The position numbers and the translations under genes are program-made. A stretch of 58,248 bases of DNA from assembly GCA_025355465.1 (NCBI GenBank), contig JANXZO010000060.1, positions 1 through 58,248 on the forward strand, read 5' to 3'. Below are positions 27,035 through 36,641 of the stretch, piece after piece. The notes beneath the pieces were generated by a model. The model was not told the DNA's origin. It was given only the letters and a program-made list of their open reading frames with translations, and did not search any database. Each line of letters opens with the position of its first letter. Within the stretch, counting starts at the first letter, position 1. Source of the DNA: Bacteroidales bacterium (GTDB taxonomy: Bacteria > Bacteroidota > Bacteroidia > Bacteroidales > FEN-979).

Positions 27035-27045
27035 CAGTATTATAA

Positions 27046-27378
27046 ATGGAAAAAGTAACCCTCTTTTATTTAGAAAGGCCTGACATTAAAATATCGATGA
27101 AGATATACTTTAATGACAAGGACCAGTTGTACTTCGATGGTTATGATTGCGGGAAACGGGTTGATGATGTTTGGGGAGATTCTGATGATGAATATAACTA
27201 TCTCATCGAGCCGGCCGAAGTCCAAAAATTCTATCCACTGTTTGGCTTACAGGATGGAGACAAATCTGCTCTCTTACAGGAAATTAAAACGCGGTTCGGG
27301 GTAAATAAGGCATACACCCTGCTGGGGGAATTTATGCAGTTACACAATATAGCTTTCAGCAGATTTTCCTATACCTGA
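27046..27378 (+). CDS. Hypothetical acidic protein, 110 residues
   Basis: A 110-residue soluble, acidic protein without signal peptide or membrane helix. It has a beta-rich first half (VTLFYLERPDIKISMKIYF, QLYFDGYDCGK) with a WGDSDDEYNYLIEP segment, and a helical second half (DKSALLQEIKTRFG). The shape and acidity recall small immunity-type or adaptor proteins found singly in Bacteroidota genomes, but I cannot assign a family and no toxin gene is adjacent. It is likely cotranscribed with the genes on both sides (11 and 12 bases). Confidence 0.6.
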   Translation: MEKVTLFYLERPDIKISMKIYFNDKDQLYFDGYDCGKRVDDVWGDSDDEYNYLIEPAEVQKFYPLFGLQDGDKSALLQEIKTRFGVNKAYTLLGEFMQLHNIAFSRFSYT

Positions 27379-27390
27379 TACATCCAAAGT

Positions 27391-29004
27391 ATGAAGAAAA
27401 AAACATTTGCAATAACAGCGCTGATCCTGATCAGTTGCAGTTTTGGATATGCACAGTCTCAACAAACTGAACAAAACATGAAAAAGAACAGCAGCCAGGA
27501 AGATCTTATTGTTGCTCTGGAAAAAAGAGTTGCAGATGCAGGCGATGAATATATTTCGCTTACAGTAGCGGAGTATGAACTGCTGCTTTCGCAACCTTTT
27601 GGGGATATTGAAGGATTCGAACCACTTACCACTGCCAGTGGTGGAATAAAAATCGGTTATGGATTTTCTGAAGGACCCAAAGTTTATAAAACTGACATAC
27701 AAATCATTTTTCCGAATATTCCCAACATCAGTGAAGGAGAGGTGTTTGTCATTCTTGATCATGTGAAAGGCAACAATGGTCTGGACTACCTGGACCAGGA
27801 GAGCAATACGGAAATAAAGGCGGATGGCAGTTCCCCGGAGAGTGCTTTTACGGAACTTAAGCTTGACAGTCGGACAGCCGGTTCCAAATCGTACTGGTTT
27901 GGAAGCCGCTATGTCAATTTGAGGGATCCTTCCGACAGTATTACCGTGCGGGTTCTCGGGGCTCTCGGAGGCGATGTTGAACTCTCAGAAGTTTCAGGAA
28001 AAGTAGTTATGCAACTTCCTGTAAACATCACTGAACTTGATTTATCCAAAGCGGATATCGGTACGGAGAAATCTTTTGCAGGGGGATTGATTACCCTGAA
28101 AGAGGTCACGAACGAATATATCTCCTTTCAGTTTACTGGCGATCCAAAGATGATCTATTCAAATGATCCCTATGATAATGCTAATAATGTGTTAGAAATA
28201 ACAGATGTGAGGGTCGAGGACGGGCTGCATAAATTGTACGCTGAAAACCCACAGTCATTGAAAATTTACGAGGCCGAAGTAATCAGGAAGGAGTACCCCT
28301 TCTCTTTTGGCACTGAGCGTCGTGATGCGCAGGAGAAGGCTACGCCTGCTGCACCGGCAGAAGTTGCTCCGGAAGCTCCGTCAGAAGTTGCTCCGGCAGC
28401 GCCCCTTGTCTATCTCAACACAAATGATCCGATCGCCACCGCCATCAGGGCACGCGCAATAAGCGATCTCCGGCAGTCAGTTACCAGAACAGACCCGGAG
28501 TCGGCTGAAAGCAAAACAATCACTGCACAAATTGAAGCCATGCCCAAAGAAAAACAAGATCAGTTGCAGGAAATATTTCTAAAATCAATCAATGACTATT
28601 TAACTCAGACCCGTTTCGATGTTACCGTTTTCAATTATGGAACCTTCATGATGCTTTTTAGCGATCTTGGGAAGATGGATTTGAAAAAGATAGGCATTGA
28701 GTATGATATTCGCGTTCAAAACCTCGGTGGTGATCAGTATGCAGCTGAGTTCTGGGAAGATTCCCGGGCACATGCAAAGGCGCTGGAAGGCAACCCGAAT
28801 CCCGAAGATATAGAAGTTTTCAAGGAGCTTATCAGATTATCCAATGGTCAGAAATCAGTTACCCAAGAAGATGGAGCTACTACTACCAGTATGGTGTCAT
28901 CACGATACACTAAAATGCTAGGCCTGCTCTATTCCCTTGAAAAAGATAGCTCACTTACCTTTCACGACCCGTTTCAGCCGATGATGGATTTTATCAGGCA
29001 GTGA
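27391..29004 (+). CDS. Hypothetical secreted protein, 537 residues
   Basis: An exported protein with a clear signal peptide (cleavage after GYAQ, about residue 21). Residues about 25-300 are beta-rich and contain a KTDIQIIFPNIPNISEG segment and repeated short strands. A Pro/Ala/Glu linker with near-repeats of APxEVAP (about 315-340) separates it from a helical C-terminal region (about 345-537). No catalytic motif is visible and I do not recognise the family. The two-part layout with a flexible linker suggests a periplasmic or surface protein. Its place in the operon after small acidic genes gives no clear hint of function. Confidence 0.65.
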   Translation: MKKKTFAITALILISCSFGYAQSQQTEQNMKKNSSQEDLIVALEKRVADAGDEYISLTVAEYELLLSQPFGDIEGFEPLTTASGGIKIGYGFSEGPKVYKTDIQIIFPNIPNISEGEVFVILDHVKGNNGLDYLDQESNTEIKADGSSPESAFTELKLDSRTAGSKSYWFGSRYVNLRDPSDSITVRVLGALGGDVELSEVSGKVVMQLPVNITELDLSKADIGTEKSFAGGLITLKEVTNEYISFQFTGDPKMIYSNDPYDNANNVLEITDVRVEDGLHKLYAENPQSLKIYEAEVIRKEYPFSFGTERRDAQEKATPAAPAEVAPEAPSEVAPAAPLVYLNTNDPIATAIRARAISDLRQSVTRTDPESAESKTITAQIEAMPKEKQDQLQEIFLKSINDYLTQTRFDVTVFNYGTFMMLFSDLGKMDLKKIGIEYDIRVQNLGGDQYAAEFWEDSRAHAKALEGNPNPEDIEVFKELIRLSNGQKSVTQEDGATTTSMVSSRYTKMLGLLYSLEKDSSLTFHDPFQPMMDFIRQ

Positions 29005-29141
29005 AGCCAGCCCGCCGTTTAAACGAAATTTCCTACCGTTAAGTAAATGTCACCATCCGCATGATTGTTAGATATTGCGGCAACACGAACCTGGATGTAT
29101 GTTTGTTCCGGGAATTATATTTCCCTTCCGAAAACTCTGAA

Positions 29142-29384
29142 ATGCTAAAAAAAATTGCAAACCTGTTTTCCAAAAAACAACCCTCCCCCCTGCCGCTTTT
29201 GATCATTAAAAAAAATGCAGGGGATGAGAATGTGAAGGAGTACACTTCCGTGGACGAGGCAATAGCCGACCTGGAAAGTGATCCGAATGTTCCGGCCCAT
29301 AAAATTGAAAAGCTGAGAATGTCGCTGAAAGAGGTGAAGAACAAGAGTACTATCAGGATCAGGAATGGTGAGATCGTCAAATAG
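29142..29384 (+). CDS. Small hypothetical protein
   Basis: An 80-residue basic protein when started at the ATG at 29142 (MLKKIANLFSKKQ). A longer start at 29061 adds 27 residues of weak coding character. It contains a likely helix pair (VDEAIADLESD and AHKIEKLRMSLKEVK) and ends in a short beta-like segment. No family is recognised. It lies between the 537-residue secreted protein and the type B T9SS cargo gene, 23 bases before the latter. Confidence 0.45.
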   Translation: MLKKIANLFSKKQPSPLPLLIIKKNAGDENVKEYTSVDEAIADLESDPNVPAHKIEKLRMSLKEVKNKSTIRIRNGEIVK

Positions 29385-29407
29385 TGAAACCGTAAAAAGA
29401 ATAAAAA

Positions 29408-32400
29408 ATGAAAACAAAAATTTTCCCGGGGTTACTCGCTTTCATGCTGCTCATCGGCACTGCATTGCAGGCACAGCCTGTTTTGACAAAAGGGATGGAT
29501 GCTGTGGTCACCTTTTGTGGCTGGATGGATGCAACCCATCCTGGGACGGTCGCAGATGTTAAAATTGTGGGTAATCAGTTCGGCGCTCCCCACGGGGCCA
29601 ACTGGGTGCCCCCGGTTAAAACCCCGGCAATAACCAACTGGACCCTGGATAAAATGGGACAGGTTTTCGGCATTGCCATCGACGATATCGGGAATGTTTT
29701 TTTCGCCTCTACAGCCATGTACTGGAACGGTGATGCCCAGCGGCTTGCCGATCCTACTCCTGGCATTTATGGTTCAGGTGGCAATGGTTATAATCTTTCT
29801 GGCGGTCCTGGGGGCGTCTACCGGGCAGATAAAGCGAACCTGAATACGATAACAGTTTTAACCAGCGCCATTCCCAATTCCGGCTATGGCATTGGAAATA
29901 TTGCTTATGCCAAGACCATCAATAAGGTCTATGCCTCCAACCTGGAAGATGGTAAAATTTATTGCCTTGATCCCGTTACAGGAAATATTGACTTTGTATA
30001 CGACCCTTTTCTTCCGGATGCCAGTGGTGCTCAGATAGCAGATTATGGCGAAAGGATCTTTGGTCTGGCTGTAAATTATGAACTGCTGCCCACCCAGACG
30101 AGACTATATTACGCTGTGTTGCTGAATGATCACCAATCAGTTATATGGTCGGTAAAACTAAACAACAACGGGTCGTTTGATGGCACGACCAATTCCCTGG
30201 AGATTAACCTGCCGGCTTCGACTCCACGTACCTTTATTTCCGACATCGCTTTCTCTTCACGTGGGGATATGCTTGTTGCAGAAAAGGGTAATCCACACAC
30301 AGCTAATGTATTCCAGTATTTCGGACATCACAATGCCTGGAGCCTGCCCAAGTCATTATATATGGCCTCCTATGCTGGTAGCCTTGGCCCTGGCCATAAC
30401 AGTGCCGGAGGCGTTGATTACGGGTACTCCACCAAATCAGCAGATACGACCAAAATGGAGTTCCATTGCGACACCATCATCTGGACACAGTCAAACGCCA
30501 TTGCAGGACCCAGTGGTCCCTGGTTAGCCTATGGACTCCTGAGCCATCCTTTGAATGATTACCTCAATAATGCTACTTATCTAAGCGAGGCTTTCATTGT
30601 CAACTTAAGGGGAAATACAACCACAAATGGTCTAACACCAAAGGGAAGTTTCGGAGATGTGGAGTGTTATGACTGGGAGTGCCTGCCTTCACAAACCGAG
30701 ATCTGCAGTAAAGTCAATGCAAGGGCCATAAGGTCAGCTGCTGCAACAGGAGGGTGCTGCTACACGATTGAAATTTCAAATTTGTACCGTCCGGATTACT
30801 TCTCAGCAATATCTGTCACATCCGACAACCTCTCTATTTCCAGTTCCACCAAGGATATTTCAAATACATGGTCAAACCTCACGGTGATATCAGCCAACCA
30901 GGTGGTTTTCACGAAACGGGTATTCAAAGACGGAGTACCGCTCGACACCCTGGGTATATACCAGCGGCTGGGTGAACTCTGTTTTACCGGCACAGGGCCC
31001 TCTCATATAAAGGTTGATTTCATCGGGAATCTCCCACAGCACGACACTGTTTGCAGTAAGATATTATTTATTGAAGGTTGTGTTCCTCCCACGCCCATCG
31101 ACACATCCTGTGTTTCCCTTCTCGAACTGAAAGCCGAATGCGATTCCGGTTCAGTGAAGATGAAGTTCAGAATAAAAAACAATTCAGCCTTCACGATGCG
31201 CGGGCTGACGCTCTATTCGCAGAACCCGGATGTAAATCCATCACCCAGGTTCATTCCCATACCTGACCTCCGGCCCAACCAGACCTCCGGCTATATTGAA
31301 ACCACCCTTGTCGTTTCCAACAATGCCGACAGTGTATGTTTCTTCTTTGCGGCGTGCGATCAGAATACCACCCCGGGCATCGCCGGCCCCTATCCTACCT
31401 GGTGTTGTATCGACAGCATTCTCTATTGTCTTGCAATACCCCACTGCGATCCCTGCGGCGGGATAAATTTCACTGCTGCACAGCAAGATCCTGTGAAATG
31501 CTGCTACAACCTCTCAGTTTCCGACAATTACTACAATGCAAACATCGGCTACATGGATTTTACCGGGAGCGGAGGTACCCAATTTGCCCTGTTCACGGGC
31601 TGGAGCATTGTTGGCAGTTCAAGCAGCAACCACATAAAAATAAAGGCTCCCGGGGGCGGGATCTCACCAGGGAATTATCCTGACTTTGCCTCCTTCTGCC
31701 TTACAGGGACCTCCTCCCCGCCTCATGCAGTTATAATCAGGAGTTATGACATTAAGGGAAAATACCTGTGCTCAGATACACTTTCTTTCCAGTGCGAGCT
31801 GGTGGAACCAACCTGCGCCAATGTCATCAACGATTCGCTCTATTGTTCGGGCGACAGGATCAGGTACACCTTTTCTGTTAAAAACAATGCCCCTTTCCCG
31901 CTCTGGCAGGTTGACTTTCATACCTCTGGTGTGACGCTGAACATAAACCATGTGCAACTCACCACACCTATTGCTCCCGGAAGCACAGGCGGACCATTTA
32001 CTGTAGCCCTCGATTCTGTTGCAAAAAACCTTGACCGCTTCTGTATTTACCTGACAGGCCACAATGGCACTTACGATTCGATAGCAGGTCTGGCAGCCAC
32101 TGAGTGTTGCACCGACTCCCTGGGGGTGATCTGCCTGCCGATGATAAAATGCGGGGGTTGTGATACAACGATCTGTTGCCAGTTTGAGAACATGACAATT
32201 CCCAACGGGATAACTCCCAATGAAGACGGAAAAAATGATGTTTTTGAAATCCTGAATGCAACCTGCTGCGATTTTATCTCTATCAAGGTATATAATCGCT
32301 GGGGAAACATTGAGTATCAAAACGATGATTACAAGAATGACTGGAAGGGTGTAAACAACGGCGGAAAAAAGCTGGTACAGGGCACCTATTTCATGCTCCT

Positions 32401-32452
32401 GGAACTTCCCGGCGGGAATAAGAAAGGGATTTATGTCGACATCCGGTATTAA
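29408..32452 (+). CDS. Large secreted protein with gliding-type (CHU_C) T9SS sorting domain
   Basis: A 1014-residue secreted protein. A signal peptide (ending at LQAQ) is followed by an N-terminal region of about 420 residues with beta-propeller-like character (FGIAIDDIGNVFFAS, ERIFGLAVNY, FISDIAFSSRGDMLVAEKG). A long Cys-rich middle part repeats modules with CC and CxxC pairs (CCYTIEIS, CCYNLSVS, CDPCGG). The end (about 925-1014) is a type B T9SS sorting domain, marked by NGITPNEDGKNDVFEI and VYNRWGNIEYQ. The protein should be exported by T9SS with the help of the SprF-like protein encoded next. The repeated cysteines imply disulfide-stabilised modules. Its binding target is unknown. Confidence 0.85.
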   Translation: MKTKIFPGLLAFMLLIGTALQAQPVLTKGMDAVVTFCGWMDATHPGTVADVKIVGNQFGAPHGANWVPPVKTPAITNWTLDKMGQVFGIAIDDIGNVFFASTAMYWNGDAQRLADPTPGIYGSGGNGYNLSGGPGGVYRADKANLNTITVLTSAIPNSGYGIGNIAYAKTINKVYASNLEDGKIYCLDPVTGNIDFVYDPFLPDASGAQIADYGERIFGLAVNYELLPTQTRLYYAVLLNDHQSVIWSVKLNNNGSFDGTTNSLEINLPASTPRTFISDIAFSSRGDMLVAEKGNPHTANVFQYFGHHNAWSLPKSLYMASYAGSLGPGHNSAGGVDYGYSTKSADTTKMEFHCDTIIWTQSNAIAGPSGPWLAYGLLSHPLNDYLNNATYLSEAFIVNLRGNTTTNGLTPKGSFGDVECYDWECLPSQTEICSKVNARAIRSAAATGGCCYTIEISNLYRPDYFSAISVTSDNLSISSSTKDISNTWSNLTVISANQVVFTKRVFKDGVPLDTLGIYQRLGELCFTGTGPSHIKVDFIGNLPQHDTVCSKILFIEGCVPPTPIDTSCVSLLELKAECDSGSVKMKFRIKNNSAFTMRGLTLYSQNPDVNPSPRFIPIPDLRPNQTSGYIETTLVVSNNADSVCFFFAACDQNTTPGIAGPYPTWCCIDSILYCLAIPHCDPCGGINFTAAQQDPVKCCYNLSVSDNYYNANIGYMDFTGSGGTQFALFTGWSIVGSSSSNHIKIKAPGGGISPGNYPDFASFCLTGTSSPPHAVIIRSYDIKGKYLCSDTLSFQCELVEPTCANVINDSLYCSGDRIRYTFSVKNNAPFPLWQVDFHTSGVTLNINHVQLTTPIAPGSTGGPFTVALDSVAKNLDRFCIYLTGHNGTYDSIAGLAATECCTDSLGVICLPMIKCGGCDTTICCQFENMTIPNGITPNEDGKNDVFEILNATCCDFISIKVYNRWGNIEYQNDDYKNDWKGVNNGGKKLVQGTYFMLLELPGGNKKGIYVDIRY

Positions 32453-32471
32453 CGAAAATAAATTCTGAGAA

Positions 32472-33374
32472 ATGAAAAAATTTATCATACTGGCAATCCT
32501 TTGTTCTTCACTTGTTGCCAAAGCCCAACAGGAACTGCAATACACACAGAATCAGTTTAACAGCCAGCTGGAGATCAACCCGGCCTACGCAGGTGCAAAT
32601 GGCAATGCAAGTCTGAGTCTGAGGTACCGGAAACAATGGGCAGGCTACACCGGTTCACCCTCAACGCTCAGTTTCAATGCCGAGAGCATTGTGATTAAAA
32701 AGCGTCTTGCTCTGGGTCTGACTGTCATAAGCGACCGCATCGGCATTACCCAAAGCACATCTGCCGATCTCAGCATCTCCTCTCACCTTCGTATCGGGGA
32801 GACAGGCACCCTGTCTGTCGGCTTAAAAATCGGCGTGAATCTGCTGCGGTCGGATTTCTCAAAACTGGAGAATGTCGATCCCACAGATCCTCTGTATACA
32901 ACAGAAAACCGGACACTGCCTTATGTGGGGTTCGGAGTTTTATATTATACCCGGAAACTATACCTCGGGTTTGCAGTCCCACGCGTAGTGACCTTTGAGA
33001 GCGTAGCACCTCAGTCCACCATCACAAAACCTCATTTCTACCTGTATGGTGGATATCGCATAGTAATCAACGACGATATTGACCTCAGGCCTGCCCTGTT
33101 GGCCAAGTACGTTTCAGCCGCACCCTTTGAGGCAGATATTGCCCTGGATGTGTGGTATCGCAGAATGATCGGGATAGGTGTTTCCTACAGGACCAGTGAT
33201 GCCGTAAACCTGATGATAAAGGGGCAATTCGGTCATTTCTATGTGGGTTACTCTTATGATATGACTGTCTCGGGGATGCGCAACTTTAATTCAGGGTCAC
33301 ATGAAATTTACCTGGGATTCAGATTTGGCAAGCAAGGCACTCCCGACAGAACAAACAGTAACGTAAATTTTTAA
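32472..33374 (+). CDS. PorP/SprF family T9SS outer-membrane protein
   Basis: A 300-residue beta-barrel protein with signal peptide (ending VAKAQ) and the family opening QQELQYTQNQFNSQLEINPAYAG, followed by LSLRYRKQWAGYTGSPSTLSFNAES. PorP/SprF proteins belong to the type IX secretion apparatus. SprF-like members are needed for export of particular large cargo such as the type B proteins. Its position 20 bases after a type B cargo gene supports that pairing. Length and the characteristic end (EIYLGFRF) are normal. Confidence 0.92.
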   Translation: MKKFIILAILCSSLVAKAQQELQYTQNQFNSQLEINPAYAGANGNASLSLRYRKQWAGYTGSPSTLSFNAESIVIKKRLALGLTVISDRIGITQSTSADLSISSHLRIGETGTLSVGLKIGVNLLRSDFSKLENVDPTDPLYTTENRTLPYVGFGVLYYTRKLYLGFAVPRVVTFESVAPQSTITKPHFYLYGGYRIVINDDIDLRPALLAKYVSAAPFEADIALDVWYRRMIGIGVSYRTSDAVNLMIKGQFGHFYVGYSYDMTVSGMRNFNSGSHEIYLGFRFGKQGTPDRTNSNVNF

Positions 33375-33381
33375 GACATTT

Positions 33382-35541
33382 ATGAAGAATCTTATCCTTT
33401 TCCTGCTCCTCCTTTATGCCTTACCCCTATTGGCGCAGAAGTCACAGGCCGATAAAAAGTTTAAACTGTATGAATACAGTGAGGCCATTCCGCTTTACAA
33501 ACAGTACCTGGAAAAATCCCCCGATGATTGGGAGGCAGCCAGGAACCTGGCCATTTGCTATAAGAACAATCATAACATATCAGGGGCCATTGAAGCCTAC
33601 AGGACACTGATCAAACTTCCCAGGGCGGTGGAAGATGACTTATACGAGCTGGTTCAATTGCTTAGAATGAACGGGGACCTTATAGATGCAAAGCTTTATG
33701 CGGTTCAGTATCAGCAGAAAAACAGCGGGGCCAAAGCCCTGAACCTGATCACCTCCATTGATATGTATGGTGAGCTCATGGCGGGAAAAGATCGTTATGA
33801 TATAATCAATAAAACGGACCAGTACAAACAATCCGTGTTCTCGCCTCACTATTATGGGAATGGACTGCTTGTAACAGCGGAGAAAACCGATGGGAGCAAA
33901 TTCGGATGGACCGGGAGAGGATACACTAAGATATATCTAACCGGCTTTGATTGCAGTAAACTGGAACCCTTTGCACCTGAGGTCATGACAAAATACAATG
34001 ATGGTCCTTTAACCATGTCGACAGACAATAAGACCATGTACCTGACATCAAATAACACTAAAATGCTGCAGGAGGAGGATGTAAGTACACGAAAACTGCA
34101 AATCACTGTGGCCTCGCTCAGTGAAGGCAAATGGTCACTGACCGGAGTGTTACCAGTCAACAGCATCGACTATAATGTTGCTCACCCGGCGCTGAGAAAT
34201 GATGGAAACATGCTCGTATTTTCCTCTGACAAGCCAGGTGGTAAAGGCGGGATGGACCTCTATTATTGCACAAGGCAGGCTAAAAACAGCTGGTCTGAAC
34301 CAGTTAATATCTCAGCCTTTAACACCGCTGAGAATGAGATATTTCCTTCATTTGATTCCGAGGACAACCTCACTTTTTCATCCTCAGGACTTCCCGGTTT
34401 GGGGGGACTTGACCTTTTTATTTCAAAAAATACCGGATGCACCTTCTCACCTCCGGTCAATTTAAAAGCACCTATCAATTCGAGTTACGATGATTTTTCA
34501 CTGATCACCAACAATAACCTTGAAAGCGGATACATTTCCACCAACCGATTTGGTACTACGGAGACCTATGATATTGCATATTTTTCAAAAAAGATGGTAG
34601 TAAAACAGGTCAAGCCAGTCGTTAAAATAAGCGTTACAGATAAATATACCCATACCCCCCTGCCCTATGTTTCGGTGTCGGTAAAAGACGAAAAAGGAGG
34701 TATAGTTTTCCAGGGACTGACTGGCCCTGATGGGGTTCTAATTATTGAAGACCTTCCAGATGATAACTATCGGGTACAGGGAATATTAAACGATGTCACC
34801 ACTACTATTACATCAATAAATAAAGAGGAATTTTCCAAGGAACTTATTGAGAAGAAAATAACCCACAACGACCCACGATTTACCTTATCGGGAATTGTTA
34901 CTGATGCCATTACGGATAAGCCCGTGACCGGGGTAAAAGTTACCTGTGAAAACACGGTTCTGAACCACATGAATTCAAAAATAACAGCCGGCGACGGCAA
35001 GTTCTTCTTCCAGCTGGAGCAGGCGAGTGATTTTAAAGTAACAGGAGAACTCAAAGGGTGGTTAAGCAGTGAAGAAATAACCGCGACAACCAAAGGACTG
35101 GACCGTAGCAAAGACCTCTATGTTAAGATAAAACTGAAGATGCAGCAACCGTCGACCGGGGAGAAAATCAGGCTGGACAAGATCTATTACGATTATGACA
35201 AATGCGACATTAAGCCAATGGCTGCAAAGGAGTTGGACAGACTGGTCAAACTGATGAATGACTTTCCCGATATGAAGATCGAGCTATCCTCTCATACCGA
35301 CAGCCGGGGCAGCGATACCTATAACCAGAAATTGTCGCAATGCAGGGCTGATGCGGCAGTAAAATATATTCTCGGGAAAGGTATATTAAACAGCAGGATC
35401 ACAGCAGTTGGATACGGGGAATCGAGACTGGTCAACGGTTGTTCAAACGGCGTAAATTGCACCGAAACACAACACCAGAAGAATCGCAGAACGGAATTTG
35501 AGATCGTATCCTGTTCCTCATGCCCGGAAATAGCGAAGTAG
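33382..35541 (+). CDS. OmpA-family protein with TPR, PD40 and carboxypeptidase-like domains
   Basis: A 719-residue envelope protein resembling PorE-type peptidoglycan-binding components. After a signal peptide come TPR helices (about 20-130), a WD40-like PD40 propeller region (about 190-400, with YLTSNNTKM, LVFSSDKPGGKGGMDLYY and LTFSSSGLPGLGGLDLF), two carboxypeptidase-regulatory-like modules (about 410-590) and a C-terminal OmpA domain (about 605-715) with the peptidoglycan-binding segment SHTDSRGSDTYNQKLSQCRA. Such proteins follow PorP/SprF genes and anchor the T9SS or its cargo complex to the cell wall. It starts 7 bases after the SprF-like gene. Confidence 0.9.
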   Translation: MKNLILFLLLLYALPLLAQKSQADKKFKLYEYSEAIPLYKQYLEKSPDDWEAARNLAICYKNNHNISGAIEAYRTLIKLPRAVEDDLYELVQLLRMNGDLIDAKLYAVQYQQKNSGAKALNLITSIDMYGELMAGKDRYDIINKTDQYKQSVFSPHYYGNGLLVTAEKTDGSKFGWTGRGYTKIYLTGFDCSKLEPFAPEVMTKYNDGPLTMSTDNKTMYLTSNNTKMLQEEDVSTRKLQITVASLSEGKWSLTGVLPVNSIDYNVAHPALRNDGNMLVFSSDKPGGKGGMDLYYCTRQAKNSWSEPVNISAFNTAENEIFPSFDSEDNLTFSSSGLPGLGGLDLFISKNTGCTFSPPVNLKAPINSSYDDFSLITNNNLESGYISTNRFGTTETYDIAYFSKKMVVKQVKPVVKISVTDKYTHTPLPYVSVSVKDEKGGIVFQGLTGPDGVLIIEDLPDDNYRVQGILNDVTTTITSINKEEFSKELIEKKITHNDPRFTLSGIVTDAITDKPVTGVKVTCENTVLNHMNSKITAGDGKFFFQLEQASDFKVTGELKGWLSSEEITATTKGLDRSKDLYVKIKLKMQQPSTGEKIRLDKIYYDYDKCDIKPMAAKELDRLVKLMNDFPDMKIELSSHTDSRGSDTYNQKLSQCRADAAVKYILGKGILNSRITAVGYGESRLVNGCSNGVNCTETQHQKNRRTEFEIVSCSSCPEIAK

Positions 35542-35545
35542 CGAA

Positions 35546-36091
35546 ATGGTGAAAAAGGCGGTACTTGCAGTTTTAGTTATCTATCTGGTTATATTCTGTT
35601 TAACCAGTTGTCGGCAGGTTAAAGTGAAAGATGATTACCTGATCCTTTTCAACGACACCATTAATAACGGATATGGTTATAAAGACCTGGCGGGGACAAT
35701 CGTTATTGCCCCGGGGAAGTACCCGGTATGTTTTACAGATACATTCATGGCATATGGCGTTGTGGCGACGAATAAAAATGGGATTGTGGCAATAAACAGG
35801 CAGGAAAAGGTTCTTTACGAAGTATTTGCATTTGATAATGGCCCGGATGAGCCATCTGACGGGTTATTCAGGATTACTCAAAATCATAAGATCGGGTATG
35901 CGGATGCGGTTACAGGAGGCGTGATGATAGCGCCAAGGTTTTCGTGTGCCAACCCATTTATGAATGGAGTGGCCGAGGTTAGTGACACCTGCCTTACGCT
36001 AAAAGAGGGTGAACACTCCTCCTGGAAAAGCAATAACTGGTATTTTATTGACAAGTCCGGATCAAGAGTTGTCAATGCAGTCCGCCATTAA
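35546..36091 (+). CDS. WG-repeat-like lipoprotein
   Basis: A 181-residue predicted lipoprotein with a signal peptide ending in the lipobox LTSC (Cys22). The mature part shows degenerate repeats of the WG type, for example YGYKDLAGTIVIAPGKY, NKNGIVAINRQ, KIGYADAVTGGVMIAPRF and NWYFIDKSGSRV. WG repeats are beta-rich and of unknown role, often in surface or periplasmic proteins of Bacteroidota. It starts 4 bases after the OmpA-family gene and so closes the T9SS-type operon. Its stop codon directly abuts that of the convergent next gene. Confidence 0.65.
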   Translation: MVKKAVLAVLVIYLVIFCLTSCRQVKVKDDYLILFNDTINNGYGYKDLAGTIVIAPGKYPVCFTDTFMAYGVVATNKNGIVAINRQEKVLYEVFAFDNGPDEPSDGLFRITQNHKIGYADAVTGGVMIAPRFSCANPFMNGVAEVSDTCLTLKEGEHSSWKSNNWYFIDKSGSRVVNAVRH

Positions 36092-36628
36092 TCAGCTGTC
36101 CGATCGCTCGCCAACAAACTGATGTTCCTTATTCTTAAACAGGACGTTAAAGGTTGTGAGTGATCCGTAAACGCGGGTGATATACTGCTGCATTTCGACC
36201 TTCTCTTCGTCGGAAAGTTTGCTGGCATTCAGTTTTTGTTCCAGTACTCGCACCCTGTCACGGATAATCACAATCTTATGAAAGAAGGCGTCCAATGGGA
36301 TATCCTTCTCCTTCAGCCCGGCCTCGCCCGGAATCAACAGCATTTTGCCGCCGGTCCATTTTGCCCCCATATGCACAGTTTCCTGTATATCGCTGAAGCG
36401 CCGAAGGACCCGTATCAAACTCTTCTCCCATTTCTCATAGGTCATCAGATCATCAGGTGTCTCAACCGATTCAATCACTTCGAGACCTTCATATTCACGG
36501 GAGATCTGTCTGGTTCCATGTTCGATGAAAGTTATTTCATAAACATCAGAGCGGATCTGAACCACCACACCTTTTCCAAATTGGGGATGTTTGATCCGGG
36601 ACCCCACACCCAACATAAATTCTGTCAT
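36092..36628 (-). CDS. Hypothetical protein with SH3-like N-terminus
   Basis: A 178-residue soluble protein. Its first 50 residues (VGSRIKHPQFGKGVVVQIRSD) look like the SH3/Tudor-like fold seen at the end of UvrD helicases and in CarD-type proteins, where it contacts RNA polymerase or nucleic acid partners. The rest is helical, with an EEKVEMQQYITRVYGSL segment. I know this as a conserved hypothetical family of Bacteroidota with no assigned function, and a nucleic-acid-related role is only inference. It lies 13 bases downstream of the M3 peptidase gene on the same strand. Confidence 0.6.
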   Translation of the reverse strand: MTEFMLGVGSRIKHPQFGKGVVVQIRSDVYEITFIEHGTRQISREYEGLEVIESVETPDDLMTYEKWEKSLIRVLRRFSDIQETVHMGAKWTGGKMLLIPGEAGLKEKDIPLDAFFHKIVIIRDRVRVLEQKLNASKLSDEEKVEMQQYITRVYGSLTTFNVLFKNKEHQFVGERSDS

Positions 36629-36641
36629 AGTTTCCTTTAAT

